64,000 bases of DNA from Bacteroidales bacterium (GTDB taxonomy: Bacteria; Bacteroidota; Bacteroidia; Bacteroidales; Salinivirgaceae), in contig JAAYQU010000021.1 of assembly GCA_012519055.1 (NCBI GenBank), forward strand, positions 27,025 to 91,024. Direction: 5' to 3'. The notes beneath the pieces were generated by a model. The model had not been told where the DNA came from, did not search any database, and was given only the letters and a program-made list of their open reading frames with translations. A program made the translations under genes and the position numbers. This document shows, piece by piece, positions 16,737 through 26,188 of the stretch (position 1 is the first letter of the stretch; each line of letters begins with the position of its first letter).

Positions 16737-17741
16737 TTACAGTTTGTGTTCACCCAACCAACGTTCTGCATCAATAGCTGCTTTACAGCCGGTGCCTGCC
16801 GCTGTTACGGCTTGTCGGTATGAATTGTCCATAACATCGCCACATGCAAAAACGCCGGGAATATTTGTGTAAGTTGATGTTCCTTTAGTTTTAATATACC
16901 CAACTTCATCTGTTTCGATATAAGGTTTGAATACGTCAGAATTTGGAGTGTGTCCAATTGCAAGGAAAAAACCGTCAATTTTTATATCAACAATGGTTTC
17001 GTCCGGCTCGCCCATACGTTTAATAAGTTTCGCACCTTCGACAACGCTATCTCCGTACAACTCTTTGGTATTGTGTTCAAAAAGCACTTCGATATTTGGT
17101 GTTGACATAACTCTCTCTTGCATTATTTTAGAAGCGCGTAAAAATGGTTTGCGCACAATAACATATACTTTATTGCATAGACTTGCTAAATATAAAGCCT
17201 CCTCTGCAGCTGTATCGCCACCGCCAACTACGGCAACATCTTTTCCGCGATAGAAAAAACCGTCGCAAGTTGCACAGGCAGAGACCCCAGAGCCTTTGTA
17301 TTTTTCCTCACTCTCTAGACCCAAATAGCGAGCTGTTGCGCCTGTGGCAATAATTACTGTATCGGCTGTGATTAAAGTTTTATCGTCAACCCAAACTTTG
17401 TGAGGGTGTTGGCTAAAATCGACCTTTGTAACAATTCCCCAACGAGAATCGGCACCAAAACGCAATGCTTGTTTTTGCAAATCTTCCATAAGATTGTTCC
17501 CTGTTGTGCCTTCGGGATATCCGGGAAAATTTTCAACTTCGGTTGTGGTAGTTAACTGACCTCCGGGCTGAATACCTTGATAAATAACAGGATTAAGATT
17601 TGCACGAGCAGCGTAAATAGCTGCGGTGTAGCCTGCTGGTCCTGAACCAATAATCAAACAGCGAACATGTTCTTGGGCATCACCCGATGCAGGGCCACTT
17701 GATGTGTTTTCTGAAATATCCATTTTTTTAAAAAAACTCAT
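16737..17741 (-). CDS. trxB: Thioredoxin-disulfide reductase
   Basis: 334 aa. It transfers electrons from NADPH through FAD and a redox disulfide to thioredoxin, in the cytoplasm. Visible are the FAD-binding LIIGSGPAGYTAAIYAARA, GGQLTTTTEVENFPGYPEG, the redox-active SACATCDGFFYRGK (CxxC), the NADPH-binding VAVVGGGDTAAEEALYLA and the C-terminal GVFACGDVMDNSYRQAVTAA. About 27 residues precede the FAD domain, a short N-terminal extension; the ATG at 17741 was kept for lack of a better internal start. It is transcribed alone, convergent with the lipoprotein gene. Confidence 0.96.
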   Translation of the reverse strand: MSFFKKMDISENTSSGPASGDAQEHVRCLIIGSGPAGYTAAIYAARANLNPVIYQGIQPGGQLTTTTEVENFPGYPEGTTGNNLMEDLQKQALRFGADSRWGIVTKVDFSQHPHKVWVDDKTLITADTVIIATGATARYLGLESEEKYKGSGVSACATCDGFFYRGKDVAVVGGGDTAAEEALYLASLCNKVYVIVRKPFLRASKIMQERVMSTPNIEVLFEHNTKELYGDSVVEGAKLIKRMGEPDETIVDIKIDGFFLAIGHTPNSDVFKPYIETDEVGYIKTKGTSTYTNIPGVFACGDVMDNSYRQAVTAAGTGCKAAIDAERWLGEHKL

Positions 17742-17996
17742 TTTGAATAGTGTTATATGTTAGTGATATTGTTTATTTGCAAATTAATGAAATCTAAATA
17801 GAAAATAGTAAACATATCAAATTAAATGCCGACATAAATTTGATAGGACTTTTGTTAACTGTTAGGAGTGTTCTTATGACAATGTGACATAAAAATATCT
17901 ATATTTAGCAAATTTAGCATGGTTTAAGTATTTTGTAAAACTTTAGTAAAAATAAAAAAAATATGTCTCTTTTATGCGCAATTAATTAAAAATATG

Positions 17997-18088
17997 TATC
18001 TTTGCGCTCCGATTGCAATCTCTGGCGAGAACATAGGAGTCCGCTATATTGCAATTGAACATGTTAAAAATCAATAAATTATACCGAA
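17997..18088 (+). promoter_or_regulatory. rplS promoter and possible L19 leader
   Basis: TATCTTTG at 17997-18004 is a good -7 element. The transcribed leader holds GATTGCAAT and ATTGCAATT arms around a central CTGGCGAGAACATAGGAGTCC segment, enough for a stem-loop just before the rplS ATG. Ribosomal protein L19 leaders are known in several phyla, so autoregulation is plausible. The rest of the 347-bp gap (17742-17996) is AT-rich with nothing recognised. Confidence 0.45.
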
Positions 18089-18436
18089 ATGGACTTAATG
18101 AATGTTGTTAAAGAACATTTTAAACAGGAAAATGATTTCCCCGCTTTTCGTGCAGGAGACACAATTACCGTACACTACAAGATTAAAGAGGGAAATAAAG
18201 AGAGGATACAGCAGTACAGAGGCGTTGTTATTCAACGTCGTGGTGTTGGTCTTTCAGAAACTATTACTGTACGTAAAATGAGTGGTAACATTGGTGTTGA
18301 GCGTATTTTCCCCACCAATTCGCCATTTATCGAGAAAATAGAACTTAATAAAGCTGGAAAAGTTCGTCGTGCACGTATTTTCTACTTGCGTGGACTTACT
18401 GGTAAAAAAGCTCGTATTAAAGAGAGAAGAATGTAA
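18089..18436 (+). CDS. rplS: 50S ribosomal protein L19
   Basis: 115 aa, the usual size. It is located at the 30S-50S interface. The family core is clear: [60 protein letters not shown] and [20 protein letters not shown]. It is not clustered with trmD or rpsP as in many bacteria; it stands alone with its own promoter, a structured leader and a strong terminator. Confidence 0.98.
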   Translation: MDLMNVVKEHFKQENDFPAFRAGDTITVHYKIKEGNKERIQQYRGVVIQRRGVGLSETITVRKMSGNIGVERIFPTNSPFIEKIELNKAGKVRRARIFYLRGLTGKKARIKERRM

Positions 18437-18483
18437 TTTGCGAATATGCGTTTACATATGTCTAGAACCTTGTGTTCTGAGAC

Positions 18484-18525
18484 AAAATCGGACAAAACTA
18501 CGGATAAGTTTTGTCCGATTTTTTT
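18484..18525. terminator. Strong bidirectional terminator between rplS and the second rtcB
   Basis: AAAATCGGACAAAACT (18484-18499) pairs with AGTTTTGTCCGATTTT (18507-18522), a 16-bp perfect stem followed by T. On the minus strand it follows the end of the five-gene operon at 18529-23487. Confidence 0.9.
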
Positions 18526-18528
18526 GTG

Positions 18529-19686
18529 TTAACCCTTTATAACAGCTAAAGGCTCTAATTCGACATCAATTTTAACCAAATCAGATTGATTTTTCATAAC
18601 AGTCTCAATATCTTTATATGCACTGGATGCCTCTTCTAAATCACGTTGTGAACGAATGGAGTGTATAACGTTTTTAGATTCAAGCAGTTCAATCTCTTCT
18701 TTAAGGTTTAAAGTTCTGATTGCTTGTTTACGCCCAAGTTTTCTGCCTGCACCATGACTACACGATTTAAAGCTCTGCTCGTTTCCTAAACCTTTTACAA
18801 TATAGGATTTACTACCCTGTGAGCCAGGAATTATACAAGTTTCATCTTTCTGTGCGCGAGTTGCCCCTTTACGATGAACCCAAACTTTCTCTCCAAAATG
18901 TGTCTCTAAAGCCGCGTAATTATGCGCTATATCTACAGGACTACCGAATGCGGCATTATTAACAACCTGAGCAACAGATTCGCAAACTCTTTCCATCATC
19001 AGTTTTCTGTTGGCTAAGGCAAATGCAACGCAATAGTTCATTTCATCTATATAGTGTTGAGCCTCAGTAGTATCGAGTGGGAGATAAGCTAAATCCCAAT
19101 TAGCAGGAACAATTTCGGGTGTTTTGCTATTCATCCTTTTTGCCGCTTTGTTGTAGTGGTCTGCAACCTTTTTACCTAGATTCCTGCTTCCCGAATGCAC
19201 CATCAGCCAAATACGATTGTTGCTACCTTTCTGTATCTCAATAAAATGATTTCCGCCTCCCAACGTGCCTAATTGAAACATCGCCTGTTCGTATTCTTGA
19301 GTTATCATGGTGTGTTTTGGAAGCTTAGGCATTAGAGTTTGATCTTGTTTTTGCTTATGCCATTTGAAACCCAACGGTATTTTACTTCTTATGATGGACA
19401 TTATATCCCTTAACTGCTTATTTTCAATATGTTCGATATTAGTTTGAACTGCACACATTCCGCAGCCAATATCAACACCAACAGCGTTTGGAATAATTAC
19501 TTCCTTCGTTGCTAATATGCCACCAATAGGCATTCCGAAGCCCACATGTGCGTCAGCCATTAGCGCAATATGCGAAAACGCAAAAGGAAGATTTGCAAGG
19601 TTTTTGGCTTGCTTAATTGTGTCTTCGTCGGCATCATCTAACCATAGTTTAATAGGAATTCGTTCGCTATTTATTATATCAATCAT
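18529..19686 (-). CDS. rtcB: RtcB family RNA ligase (second paralogue)
   Basis: 385 aa. It has the same motif series as the copy at 9432-10604: NAVGVDIGCGMCAV, GTLGGGNHFIEIQ, MVHSGSRNLGKKV, IAHNYAALETHFG, HRKGATRAQKDE, IPGSQGSKSYIV and the catalytic SCSHGAGRKLGR. The two are similar along their full length and look like an in-paralogue pair, with both active sites intact. It is the last gene of a minus-strand run (MORN-like protein, rhomboid, GmhB-like, class IV aminotransferase, RtcB), only 4 bp from the aminotransferase. Separate RNA targets or expression conditions are likely but not shown. Confidence 0.93.
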   Translation of the reverse strand: MIDIINSERIPIKLWLDDADEDTIKQAKNLANLPFAFSHIALMADAHVGFGMPIGGILATKEVIIPNAVGVDIGCGMCAVQTNIEHIENKQLRDIMSIIRSKIPLGFKWHKQKQDQTLMPKLPKHTMITQEYEQAMFQLGTLGGGNHFIEIQKGSNNRIWLMVHSGSRNLGKKVADHYNKAAKRMNSKTPEIVPANWDLAYLPLDTTEAQHYIDEMNYCVAFALANRKLMMERVCESVAQVVNNAAFGSPVDIAHNYAALETHFGEKVWVHRKGATRAQKDETCIIPGSQGSKSYIVKGLGNEQSFKSCSHGAGRKLGRKQAIRTLNLKEEIELLESKNVIHSIRSQRDLEEASSAYKDIETVMKNQSDLVKIDVELEPLAVIKG

Positions 19687-19690
19687 ATTA

Positions 19691-20551
19691 TCAATTGTTT
19701 AGCTCTGTTTTTTTGTTAAGCAGTGAGATTAATGATTTTGATAAATGGTTGTAAAATCTAAAGTTTTTATATGCAATAACCCACCGTATTCCATTGGTGG
19801 CATTGGTAAGGAACAGTTCGGTGGCATTTTCAATATCGTGTGGAGCTAAGCTCTGATTATCAACAACTTCAATTCCTGATTCACGTGCAAGCTCTATCAC
19901 TGTGTTTCGCATTATTCCATTTACGCAACCATCGGATAGAGGTGGGGTATAGAGTATTTTGTTTTTGTAAATAAAGAGGTTAGACGATGTCGCTTCAACC
20001 AAATTTCCTTTATGGTTTATCAACAGAGAGTCGTTTAAATTATTTTTATAGGCATAATTAGCTGCCATAACACGCAATATAGCCGATGTGGTTTTAAGTG
20101 ATGATATTACAGAGGGATATATAGGATTATCGTTGTAAATGCCTACGGATAGACCTTTGGTGTTCAGTTCAAATTTTCCTTTTTCGATTGGAGATGCTTC
20201 AATACAGTATTCTACCTTATTGTATTCTGGATTAAGTCCTCCTGCGCCACTGCGAAAAACTGTAAACCTTAAACTTGAAGCTACCAAAAACTTATTTCTA
20301 TAGAGCAGACGACTTACAGCGTTTTCTATTTCTTGAATTGTCGGTAGAGACTCGATGTCCATGTTCATAGCCTTCATGCTTTCGCACAAATGCTGATAGT
20401 GCTCGTTTAAGAACAATATCCGAGTACCCCGTGCTCGCACGGTTTCATAAATCCCGTCACCATATTTAAAAGAACGATTTTGTATTGAAAGCCACGATTT
20501 TTCAGGCTCAATATCCCCATTAATGCATACGAATAATGGCTTTTCTGTCAT
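19691..20551 (-). CDS. PLP-dependent class IV aminotransferase (PabC / branched-chain type)
   Basis: 286 aa, fold type IV. Motifs: INGDIEPEKSWLSIQNRSFK with YGDGIYETVRARG at the N-terminus, the lysine region SLKTTSAILRVMAANYA, and LVEATSSNLFIYKNKILYTP followed by SDGCVNGIMR for phosphate and PLP binding. It may be 4-amino-4-deoxychorismate lyase (folate pathway) or an amino-acid aminotransferase; the sequence as read does not settle this. It lies 11 bp after the GmhB-like gene and 4 bp before the RtcB gene, in the same operon. Confidence 0.8.
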   Translation of the reverse strand: MTEKPLFVCINGDIEPEKSWLSIQNRSFKYGDGIYETVRARGTRILFLNEHYQHLCESMKAMNMDIESLPTIQEIENAVSRLLYRNKFLVASSLRFTVFRSGAGGLNPEYNKVEYCIEASPIEKGKFELNTKGLSVGIYNDNPIYPSVISSLKTTSAILRVMAANYAYKNNLNDSLLINHKGNLVEATSSNLFIYKNKILYTPPLSDGCVNGIMRNTVIELARESGIEVVDNQSLAPHDIENATELFLTNATNGIRWVIAYKNFRFYNHLSKSLISLLNKKTELNN

Positions 20552-20562
20552 TTTTGCGATAG

Positions 20563-21045
20563 TTATTTTATCTGTCCAATATACTCAAATATATTGGTAT
20601 TGGCAGGAACTATGATGGATTTTAGATTTATGGCGTTTGCAGCCTCAAAATCGGTTTTACTATCGCCGACAAACCAGCTTTTTTCGATATCTATATTGTG
20701 TTTGGCTATTAACTTCTCTAACATCAAGGATTTGGGCTTTCGGCACAAACAGTTTTCAAGCAAATTGTGATGTGGACAAATGGCTATATCTCTAATCTTA
20801 ATTCCTTTACTACCAAGAATTTCAAATATTTTGCTGTGCAGTGTTTCCACTTCCTCTTTGGTGCAGATACCGCGAGATATCCCCCCTTGATTGCTGACAA
20901 TAAAAAGTTCGTAACCTAAATCACAAAAATGTTTTAAAACTTTTTCAATTCCAGGGTTGAACGTCCACTGCTCAAATTTGTATATGTAGTAGTGTTCGCT
21001 GTTATCGTTAATTACTCCGTCACGATCTAAAAAAATAGCTTTCAT
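20563..21045 (-). CDS. gmhB: HAD-IIIA phosphatase, GmhB-like (heptose 1,7-bisphosphate 7-phosphatase family)
   Basis: 160 aa, slightly short for the family. HAD motif I is AIFLDRDGVINDN (nucleophile Asp), motif II FIVSNQGGISRG, and motif III with the acidic pair is SWFVGDSKTDFEAA. A zinc loop ICPHHNLLENCLCRKPKS has the Cys/His pattern seen in GmhB. GmhB makes an intermediate of LPS heptose; related HisB-N enzymes act on histidinol phosphate. No other heptose genes are in the window, so the exact substrate is uncertain. It lies in the middle of the minus-strand operon. Confidence 0.78.
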   Translation of the reverse strand: MKAIFLDRDGVINDNSEHYYIYKFEQWTFNPGIEKVLKHFCDLGYELFIVSNQGGISRGICTKEEVETLHSKIFEILGSKGIKIRDIAICPHHNLLENCLCRKPKSLMLEKLIAKHNIDIEKSWFVGDSKTDFEAANAINLKSIIVPANTNIFEYIGQIK

Positions 21046-21090
21046 TATTTTGGATTGTTTTTTAACGTTTGTAGTATTTAATGCTCTTAT

Positions 21091-21705
21091 TTATAAATTA
21101 AAAAGTAAAAGTCGGCTAAGAAAATACTTTATCAAATTAGGTTCAAGTAAAATAGGAAACAGAAGTCCGAATATAGCTCCGTAGAAATGCGCATCGTGAC
21201 CTATGTTATCTATTCCTTTTTTAGCCATATAGTAGCTATAAACAAGATATAATATTCCAAATACTATCCCCGGAATTGGCAGAATCCCGAAAAAAAGTAT
21301 CATTTGATATGGTTCAAAAAATATTGCAGTAAAAACAACTGCTGACACTGCTCCGCTCGCTCCTACAGCATTGTAATAGACGTTGTTACGATGCTTTCTA
21401 ACACTATATAAACTCGAAATTGCAACTGCAAAAACATAGTACAATATAAATAAAAGGTTGGCATTCATAAATTGAAAAACGTAGCCAAATGCCGATATAA
21501 CAAAATTACCGAATGAATAGAGTACTAACATGTTGATTATTAGATGTATCCAACCTCCGTGCAATAAAGCATGAGAAAATAGCCTGTACCACTCTCGGTT
21601 ATGCACAATGCGGTATGCATTAAATTGCAATTTACTCATTATGCTATAATCTCTAAATGCGTAAGCAGAAACAATAGATGTTATAATTATTATTGTAAGA
21701 ATCAT
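21091..21705 (-). CDS. Rhomboid-family intramembrane serine protease
   Basis: 204 aa with about six membrane helices. The catalytic serine is in NAVGASGAVSAVVFT (GxSG) and the catalytic histidine in IGHDAHFYGAIFGLLFP. The loop-1 and helix-2 signature HALLHGGWIHLIINMLVLYS is also typical (HGGWxHLxxNM). It should cleave membrane proteins within the inner membrane. It lies 33 bp downstream of the MORN-like protein gene and 45 bp upstream of the GmhB-like gene in one operon. Natural substrates are unknown. Confidence 0.92.
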   Translation of the reverse strand: MILTIIIITSIVSAYAFRDYSIMSKLQFNAYRIVHNREWYRLFSHALLHGGWIHLIINMLVLYSFGNFVISAFGYVFQFMNANLLFILYYVFAVAISSLYSVRKHRNNVYYNAVGASGAVSAVVFTAIFFEPYQMILFFGILPIPGIVFGILYLVYSYYMAKKGIDNIGHDAHFYGAIFGLLFPILLEPNLIKYFLSRLLLFNL

Positions 21706-21738
21706 AAAGTCTTGTTTATCAGTAGTTAAAACTGTAAT

Positions 21739-23487
21739 TTATCTTCTTCTTTTATCTTTTGCTTTTTCAGGGTCTTTTTTATCGACAATTGTTTTTACAA
21801 GCTTGTCGTTTTTATATTGGGCTTCGTAAACAATAGTGCCGTCTGGTTCGGTAAAGCGTAGTAAGCCGTGTTTCTTCCCGTTTTGAAAATTCCTTATGCT
21901 TTCAACGCTTCCGTACTTATGGCGGGTTATCCACGTGCCGTTTGGTCTGTCGTTAACCCATGTCTCTTCGCGCAAGGCAACCTTTTCGTTTAGTTGGTCG
22001 AAATACTTGAATTCGCCGTGTTTTAGACCGTTTGCGTAATTTCCCGACATGATTATTTTTCCGTTGTGCTGGAATGTTTTAAAGATCCCGTGAAGCTGTC
22101 CGTTTTTGTAATTCTCTTCAGACATTAATTTACCGTTATCGTACCAATATTTCGATTCGCCATTTAAGACATGGTCGGTATAGTTTACTTCGTAATATTT
22201 TTGTCCGTTTTCATACCAACCTGACCAAAGGCTATCCATTAAACCGTTTTTAAAATAGCCACTAACATTTAGTTGACCGTTTTCGTACCATGTTTGCCAA
22301 AGTCCGTGCTCTTTGCCGTTTTTGTAGTTGCCCTCTTTGAATTTTGTGCTATCTTCATATAAATATAGCCAATGTCCAACCCTTATACCTCTGTCGTAAT
22401 AACCTGTTTTCCACATTCTGTTACCGGAGTAGTACCAAGTCCATTTGCCGTCTAATTCGCCTTTATTGTAGTCGCCTTCGTTGCCTTTGTCTCCGTCTGT
22501 GCGGTAATAAATCCAGTGTCCGTGTTGTAGGCTATCCGCAAAATTGCCCTCGATATCGGTCTTCCCATCTTCAAAATACCACAGAGCGTGACCGTGCATA
22601 CGACCGTCAATAAAATTAATCTTGCTTTTTTCAATCCCTGTTTGATAATATGTAATTACTTTGCCATCGTATTTGTCGGCTTTGTAGGTTGCCTTTTTGA
22701 TAAGTGTTCCGTTTTCATTCCAAAACGACCAGTCGCCTGTTTTTTTGCCGTTTTCGATGTAGCCTTGGGTTGCTTGCACTCCATTTTCGAACCATTCACA
22801 GTTCTCGCCATTTTGATTGTTGATAGTGCTACGCTTGTTGCCATTTGGAAACCATGAAGTCCAAGTGCCTGTCTTTAAGCCGTTTGTAAATGTGCCCTCC
22901 TCTTTTTTTGCGCCTGAACTAAAGTAAAATATCCATAAGCCTTGAGGTAAACTGTCATTAATAGCTCCCTCCTCCAATAGCTTCCCGTTTGGATAAAAAC
23001 CTTTGTAATAGCCCTTTCCGTTGAAAACAAGTGTATCCTCATTTTTTGATATTGCGGTAATGATACGTGGCTGACCATCAATAAAATACTCCTCCTTTTC
23101 TAATTTGCCGTTTTCGTAGAACTGTTTCCATGAGCCGATTTTTATTGCAAAATCATATTGTCCAGAGCTTTTTAGATTTCCGTTTTCGTACCATTCAAAG
23201 AATGCGCCATCATGTATTCCTTGCGAGAAGTGTCCCTCGTTCTGTTTTTTGCCATTTCTGTAGTAGTAGGTAATTTTACCGTTGGCAACACCTCGGTCAT
23301 ATTCAATCTCTTGCATTAATCTGCCCTCGCGGTCGAAATATTCCCATTTACCATGTTCAAAGCCGTTTAGAGTAACCCCTTGAGAAGCAATTTTGCCATT
23401 ATCCCATTTGGTCGATACTTTTTGAGTTTGAGAGAAAGATACGTTACAGATTAATAATAAAAAAGCAACTGTGATTGACTTATGCAT
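21739..23487 (-). CDS. Exported MORN/YwqK-like repeat protein
   Basis: 582 aa from the ATG at 23487, which gives the signal peptide MHKSITVAFLLLICNVSFSQ; a TTG at 23510 upstream is unlikely. Nearly the whole protein is about 22-24 short repeats of the form 'G.W..Y..NG.......Y..G...' (e.g. HGLWQTWYENGQLNVSGYFK, NGKWTWYY-type units), as in MORN and YwqK-antitoxin-like proteins. The repeats form long beta-hairpin ribbons; their function is not known for this group. It is the first gene of a five-gene minus-strand operon. The repetitive code produces many antisense open frames that are not genes. Confidence 0.85.
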   Translation of the reverse strand: MHKSITVAFLLLICNVSFSQTQKVSTKWDNGKIASQGVTLNGFEHGKWEYFDREGRLMQEIEYDRGVANGKITYYYRNGKKQNEGHFSQGIHDGAFFEWYENGNLKSSGQYDFAIKIGSWKQFYENGKLEKEEYFIDGQPRIITAISKNEDTLVFNGKGYYKGFYPNGKLLEEGAINDSLPQGLWIFYFSSGAKKEEGTFTNGLKTGTWTSWFPNGNKRSTINNQNGENCEWFENGVQATQGYIENGKKTGDWSFWNENGTLIKKATYKADKYDGKVITYYQTGIEKSKINFIDGRMHGHALWYFEDGKTDIEGNFADSLQHGHWIYYRTDGDKGNEGDYNKGELDGKWTWYYSGNRMWKTGYYDRGIRVGHWLYLYEDSTKFKEGNYKNGKEHGLWQTWYENGQLNVSGYFKNGLMDSLWSGWYENGQKYYEVNYTDHVLNGESKYWYDNGKLMSEENYKNGQLHGIFKTFQHNGKIIMSGNYANGLKHGEFKYFDQLNEKVALREETWVNDRPNGTWITRHKYGSVESIRNFQNGKKHGLLRFTEPDGTIVYEAQYKNDKLVKTIVDKKDPEKAKDKRRR

Positions 23488-23697
23488 GATTGTATATTGT
23501 ATTATTTGCAAAGCAAAAATAATTCTTTTTTCAGAAACTGCGGGGTTTTAGTTGGATATAAGTATTATAAAGCCAGTTTAAATTGCAATAGTTTTGAGAA
23601 TCAGAATGCACCGCAATAACCATCCAAATATCTTTTTCAACAAACATACAACATTTAATCAAAATTTCAGTTAACTTTAGCAGATACAACAATTCAT

Positions 23698-23705
23698 TAA
23701 ATTTG
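23698..23705 (+). promoter_or_regulatory. -7 promoter element for the nitroreductase gene
   Basis: TAAATTTG matches TAnnTTTG. It overlaps the TTG (23703) that would open a longer frame, so the ATG at 23727 is the real start. Confidence 0.5.
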
Positions 23706-23726
23706 CAAACAAAAAACACAAATAAT

Positions 23727-24476
23727 ATGTTAGAGACAATTTCAAAACATCGTTCAATTCGCAAGTTCAAACCGGATGCTATTAGCGATAGCATTCTTAC
23801 AGAGATTTTAGAGGCTGGTACAAGGGCTTCCAACACTGGTAACATGCAGTTATACAGCGTTGTAGTTACCAAAGACAAAGAGATAAGGGAGAAGCTGTGG
23901 GAGACTCACTTTAAACAAAATATGGTGTTGCAAGCACCAGTGCACATTACTATCTGCGCCGATGTAAACAGATTTCACAAATGGTGTGAATTAAACCAAG
24001 CCCCTGTCTCTTACGACAACTTTTTCTGGTTTATAAATGCAACTATTGATGCCACGCTTGCGTCACAAAATATCTGTTTAGAGGCTGAAAATAACGGACT
24101 TGGAATTTGTATATTGGGAACCGTTCTGTATAATGTGGATAAAATTATTGAGATATTGGAACTGCCCAAAGGTGTTATTCCTCTGACTGCCATAGTTTTA
24201 GGTTATCCAGATGAAAACCCTCCACTGACTGACAGACTACCTTTGGATGCTGTTGTTCACTACGAGAAATATAAAGATTATTCTCCCCAAGCAATTGAAA
24301 AACTGTTCTTTGAGAAAGATAATTCAGAGTTTTACAAAAATATTGTAGAGGAGAATGGTCTTAAAAACTTATCATTAGTTTTTACTGAAAGGAGATACCC
24401 TCGTGCCAGCAATATCGAAAAAAGTGAAGAACTCCTTGAAACATTAAAAAAGCACGGGTTTTTTAATCACAAATAA
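23727..24476 (+). CDS. Nitroreductase-family FMN oxidoreductase
   Basis: 249 aa from the ATG at 23727. FMN-binding features of the nitroreductase superfamily are seen: an N-terminal ISKHRSIRKFKPDAISDSIL, then AGTRASNTGNMQLYSVVV, and the central NGLGICILGTVLYNVDKI with LPKGVIPLTAIVLGYPDE. It resembles NfsA/FRP-type NAD(P)H-dependent reductases that act on nitro compounds, quinones or flavins. The physiological substrate is unknown. The Omp85-type gene follows after 24 bp, so the two may be co-transcribed, though a functional tie is not obvious. Confidence 0.88.
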   Translation: MLETISKHRSIRKFKPDAISDSILTEILEAGTRASNTGNMQLYSVVVTKDKEIREKLWETHFKQNMVLQAPVHITICADVNRFHKWCELNQAPVSYDNFFWFINATIDATLASQNICLEAENNGLGICILGTVLYNVDKIIEILELPKGVIPLTAIVLGYPDENPPLTDRLPLDAVVHYEKYKDYSPQAIEKLFFEKDNSEFYKNIVEENGLKNLSLVFTERRYPRASNIEKSEELLETLKKHGFFNHK

Positions 24477-24500
24477 AAATTGTCACGAGATGATTGGTTA

Positions 24501-26165
24501 ATGAAGTTATCAATATCAAATATCATAGCTGTTAGAGCAATTTACATTGTTTTATTGTTAACCTTTTTCGTTTGCCTTACTGTGCAGGGTTTTCCGAACA
24601 ATAAAAATAACAATTTTGAACTAATTCAGAGTGATACCGTTAAATTTAAAAAGATAGATAGACGGATTGAAAGACTTCATAATCAAGGATTTATAACAGC
24701 ATCGTTTGATTCTATATTTAATGATTCGGGTGCTGTATCAACAGCATTTCATAAAGGGGAGGTTTACAGGTGGGGTAATTTTCTCTTCAACGACTCTTTG
24801 AAAGAGGATTTGCGAGCATTAAAAAAGTTGCAGGGCAAAAAAGTTAATTTAAAGAGATTAGAGAGAATATTAAACTCAATACTTTTTAAGAAAGTATCTA
24901 CTGGCTACCCCTTTTTTAAGTTGCAATTGTCGCCACAAGTTGCTGATAATTACATTATTGACTGTAATGTCGAGACCGATGGGTATAGCTCTCCGGTTTA
25001 TATTGATACCATTGTTTTGCCCACTAAAGCCAGAATTTCTAAGGGATACATTACCAACTACTTAGATATTAAAGAGGGCAATCTCTACAATCACGTTATA
25101 TTAATGTCTGTCGAGGAGAAAATCGAGAAGTTGAGTTTCCTTGAATTAAAAACACCCTTAATCAGCAGATTTTCAACGCAAGGGGCGATTATTGAATTGC
25201 CAATTGAGGCAAAGATGTCGGGTTCTTTTGGTGGTATGCTTGGCTTTACAACTTCCGAGACCGACAACAAGCTACAGATAACAGGCGATATATCGCTTAA
25301 ACTGCAAAATGCTTTTAAAAGAGGAGAATTTATAAATCTATCGTGGAAAAGTGCAGCAAACAAGAGCCAGACATTGTTAGTAAAATCTGAGTTTCCGTAT
25401 CTGTTCAGCTCGCCATTTGGGTTATACGCAAATATTAATATTCAAAAAAAGGATACGACACTTATTAACACTGACAACGAGTTTTCGGGTATCATACACC
25501 TAAAAGGTTTAAATCAACTCAGAGCAGGGATTAACTATCGGACTAACAGCTTTTTAACCTCAACAGACACGACGCTGTTTGATACCAAAACAGTTTTTTA
25601 TAACGGTGCCTATATTTTCAATAATGTTGATAATTGGTATAATCCCTCGAAAGGAGTTGAGTTTGAGATAAATCTAAAAGTTGGTAACCGACAAAAAAGG
25701 GATTCCACTATGGCGAAGAATGCTATCTATAGTCTTTATTCTCATTGTGTTAAGTACTGGAGATTGTCTGCAAGAAATGTTTTGGCAACATCTATTGAGG
25801 CGGGAGCATTAAAATTCAAGGATAAACTTTGGGCAAGCGAGTTGTTTAAAATAGGAGGGATGTACTCAATTCGCGGATTCGACGAAGAGGCAATTTTCGC
25901 ATCAGAGTTTATTTTCAGTACAATTGAATACCGTTATCGTTTCGAGCAAAGAAGTAACGCCTTTGTTTTCTTTCAGTTTGGAGGCTATAAGTCGGAATCG
26001 ATATTAAGAATCACAAGTTCGTATCTCTTTTCAGGTGGGATAGGAACAATGCTAAACACTGGCGTAGGTATGTTTACAGTGATGTATGCAATGGGCAAAT
26101 CTAAAGAGCAGGATTTAAGACTGAGAACGGCGAAAATTCATTTTGGGTATGTCACAAGGTTTTAG
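24501..26165 (+). CDS. Omp85-superfamily outer-membrane protein (POTRA + beta-barrel)
   Basis: 554 aa from the ATG at 24501 (a TTG at 24480 is less likely), beginning with a charged N-terminus and a hydrophobic signal (AIYIVLLLTFFVCLTVQG). The N-terminal third has POTRA-like segments, for example VYIDTIVLPTKARISKGYIT. The C-terminal two thirds are alternating beta strands ending in KIHFGYVTRF with a terminal Phe, as expected for an outer-membrane barrel. The lid-lock motif IRGF of BamA/TamA proteins appears in MYSIRGFDEEAIFAS. With few POTRA domains it is probably not BamA itself but a TamA-like or clade-specific relative. Location: outer membrane. Confidence 0.78.
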   Translation: MKLSISNIIAVRAIYIVLLLTFFVCLTVQGFPNNKNNNFELIQSDTVKFKKIDRRIERLHNQGFITASFDSIFNDSGAVSTAFHKGEVYRWGNFLFNDSLKEDLRALKKLQGKKVNLKRLERILNSILFKKVSTGYPFFKLQLSPQVADNYIIDCNVETDGYSSPVYIDTIVLPTKARISKGYITNYLDIKEGNLYNHVILMSVEEKIEKLSFLELKTPLISRFSTQGAIIELPIEAKMSGSFGGMLGFTTSETDNKLQITGDISLKLQNAFKRGEFINLSWKSAANKSQTLLVKSEFPYLFSSPFGLYANINIQKKDTTLINTDNEFSGIIHLKGLNQLRAGINYRTNSFLTSTDTTLFDTKTVFYNGAYIFNNVDNWYNPSKGVEFEINLKVGNRQKRDSTMAKNAIYSLYSHCVKYWRLSARNVLATSIEAGALKFKDKLWASELFKIGGMYSIRGFDEEAIFASEFIFSTIEYRYRFEQRSNAFVFFQFGGYKSESILRITSSYLFSGGIGTMLNTGVGMFTVMYAMGKSKEQDLRLRTAKIHFGYVTRF

Positions 26166-26188
26166 AAATGAGAATAGTCCAAATGTAG

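Noticed and set aside
17742..18088. tRNA or other structured RNA gene in the trxB-rplS gap
   Set aside because: No cloverleaf or known RNA core was found; only a promoter and a short leader hairpin are supported.
22344..22857. Several plus-strand frames within the MORN-like gene
   Set aside because: They are mirror frames created by the repetitive coding sequence on the other strand.
23531..23878. 115-aa minus-strand frame over the nitroreductase 5' end
   Set aside because: It overlaps the well-supported nitroreductase gene and its promoter, and has no recognisable motif.
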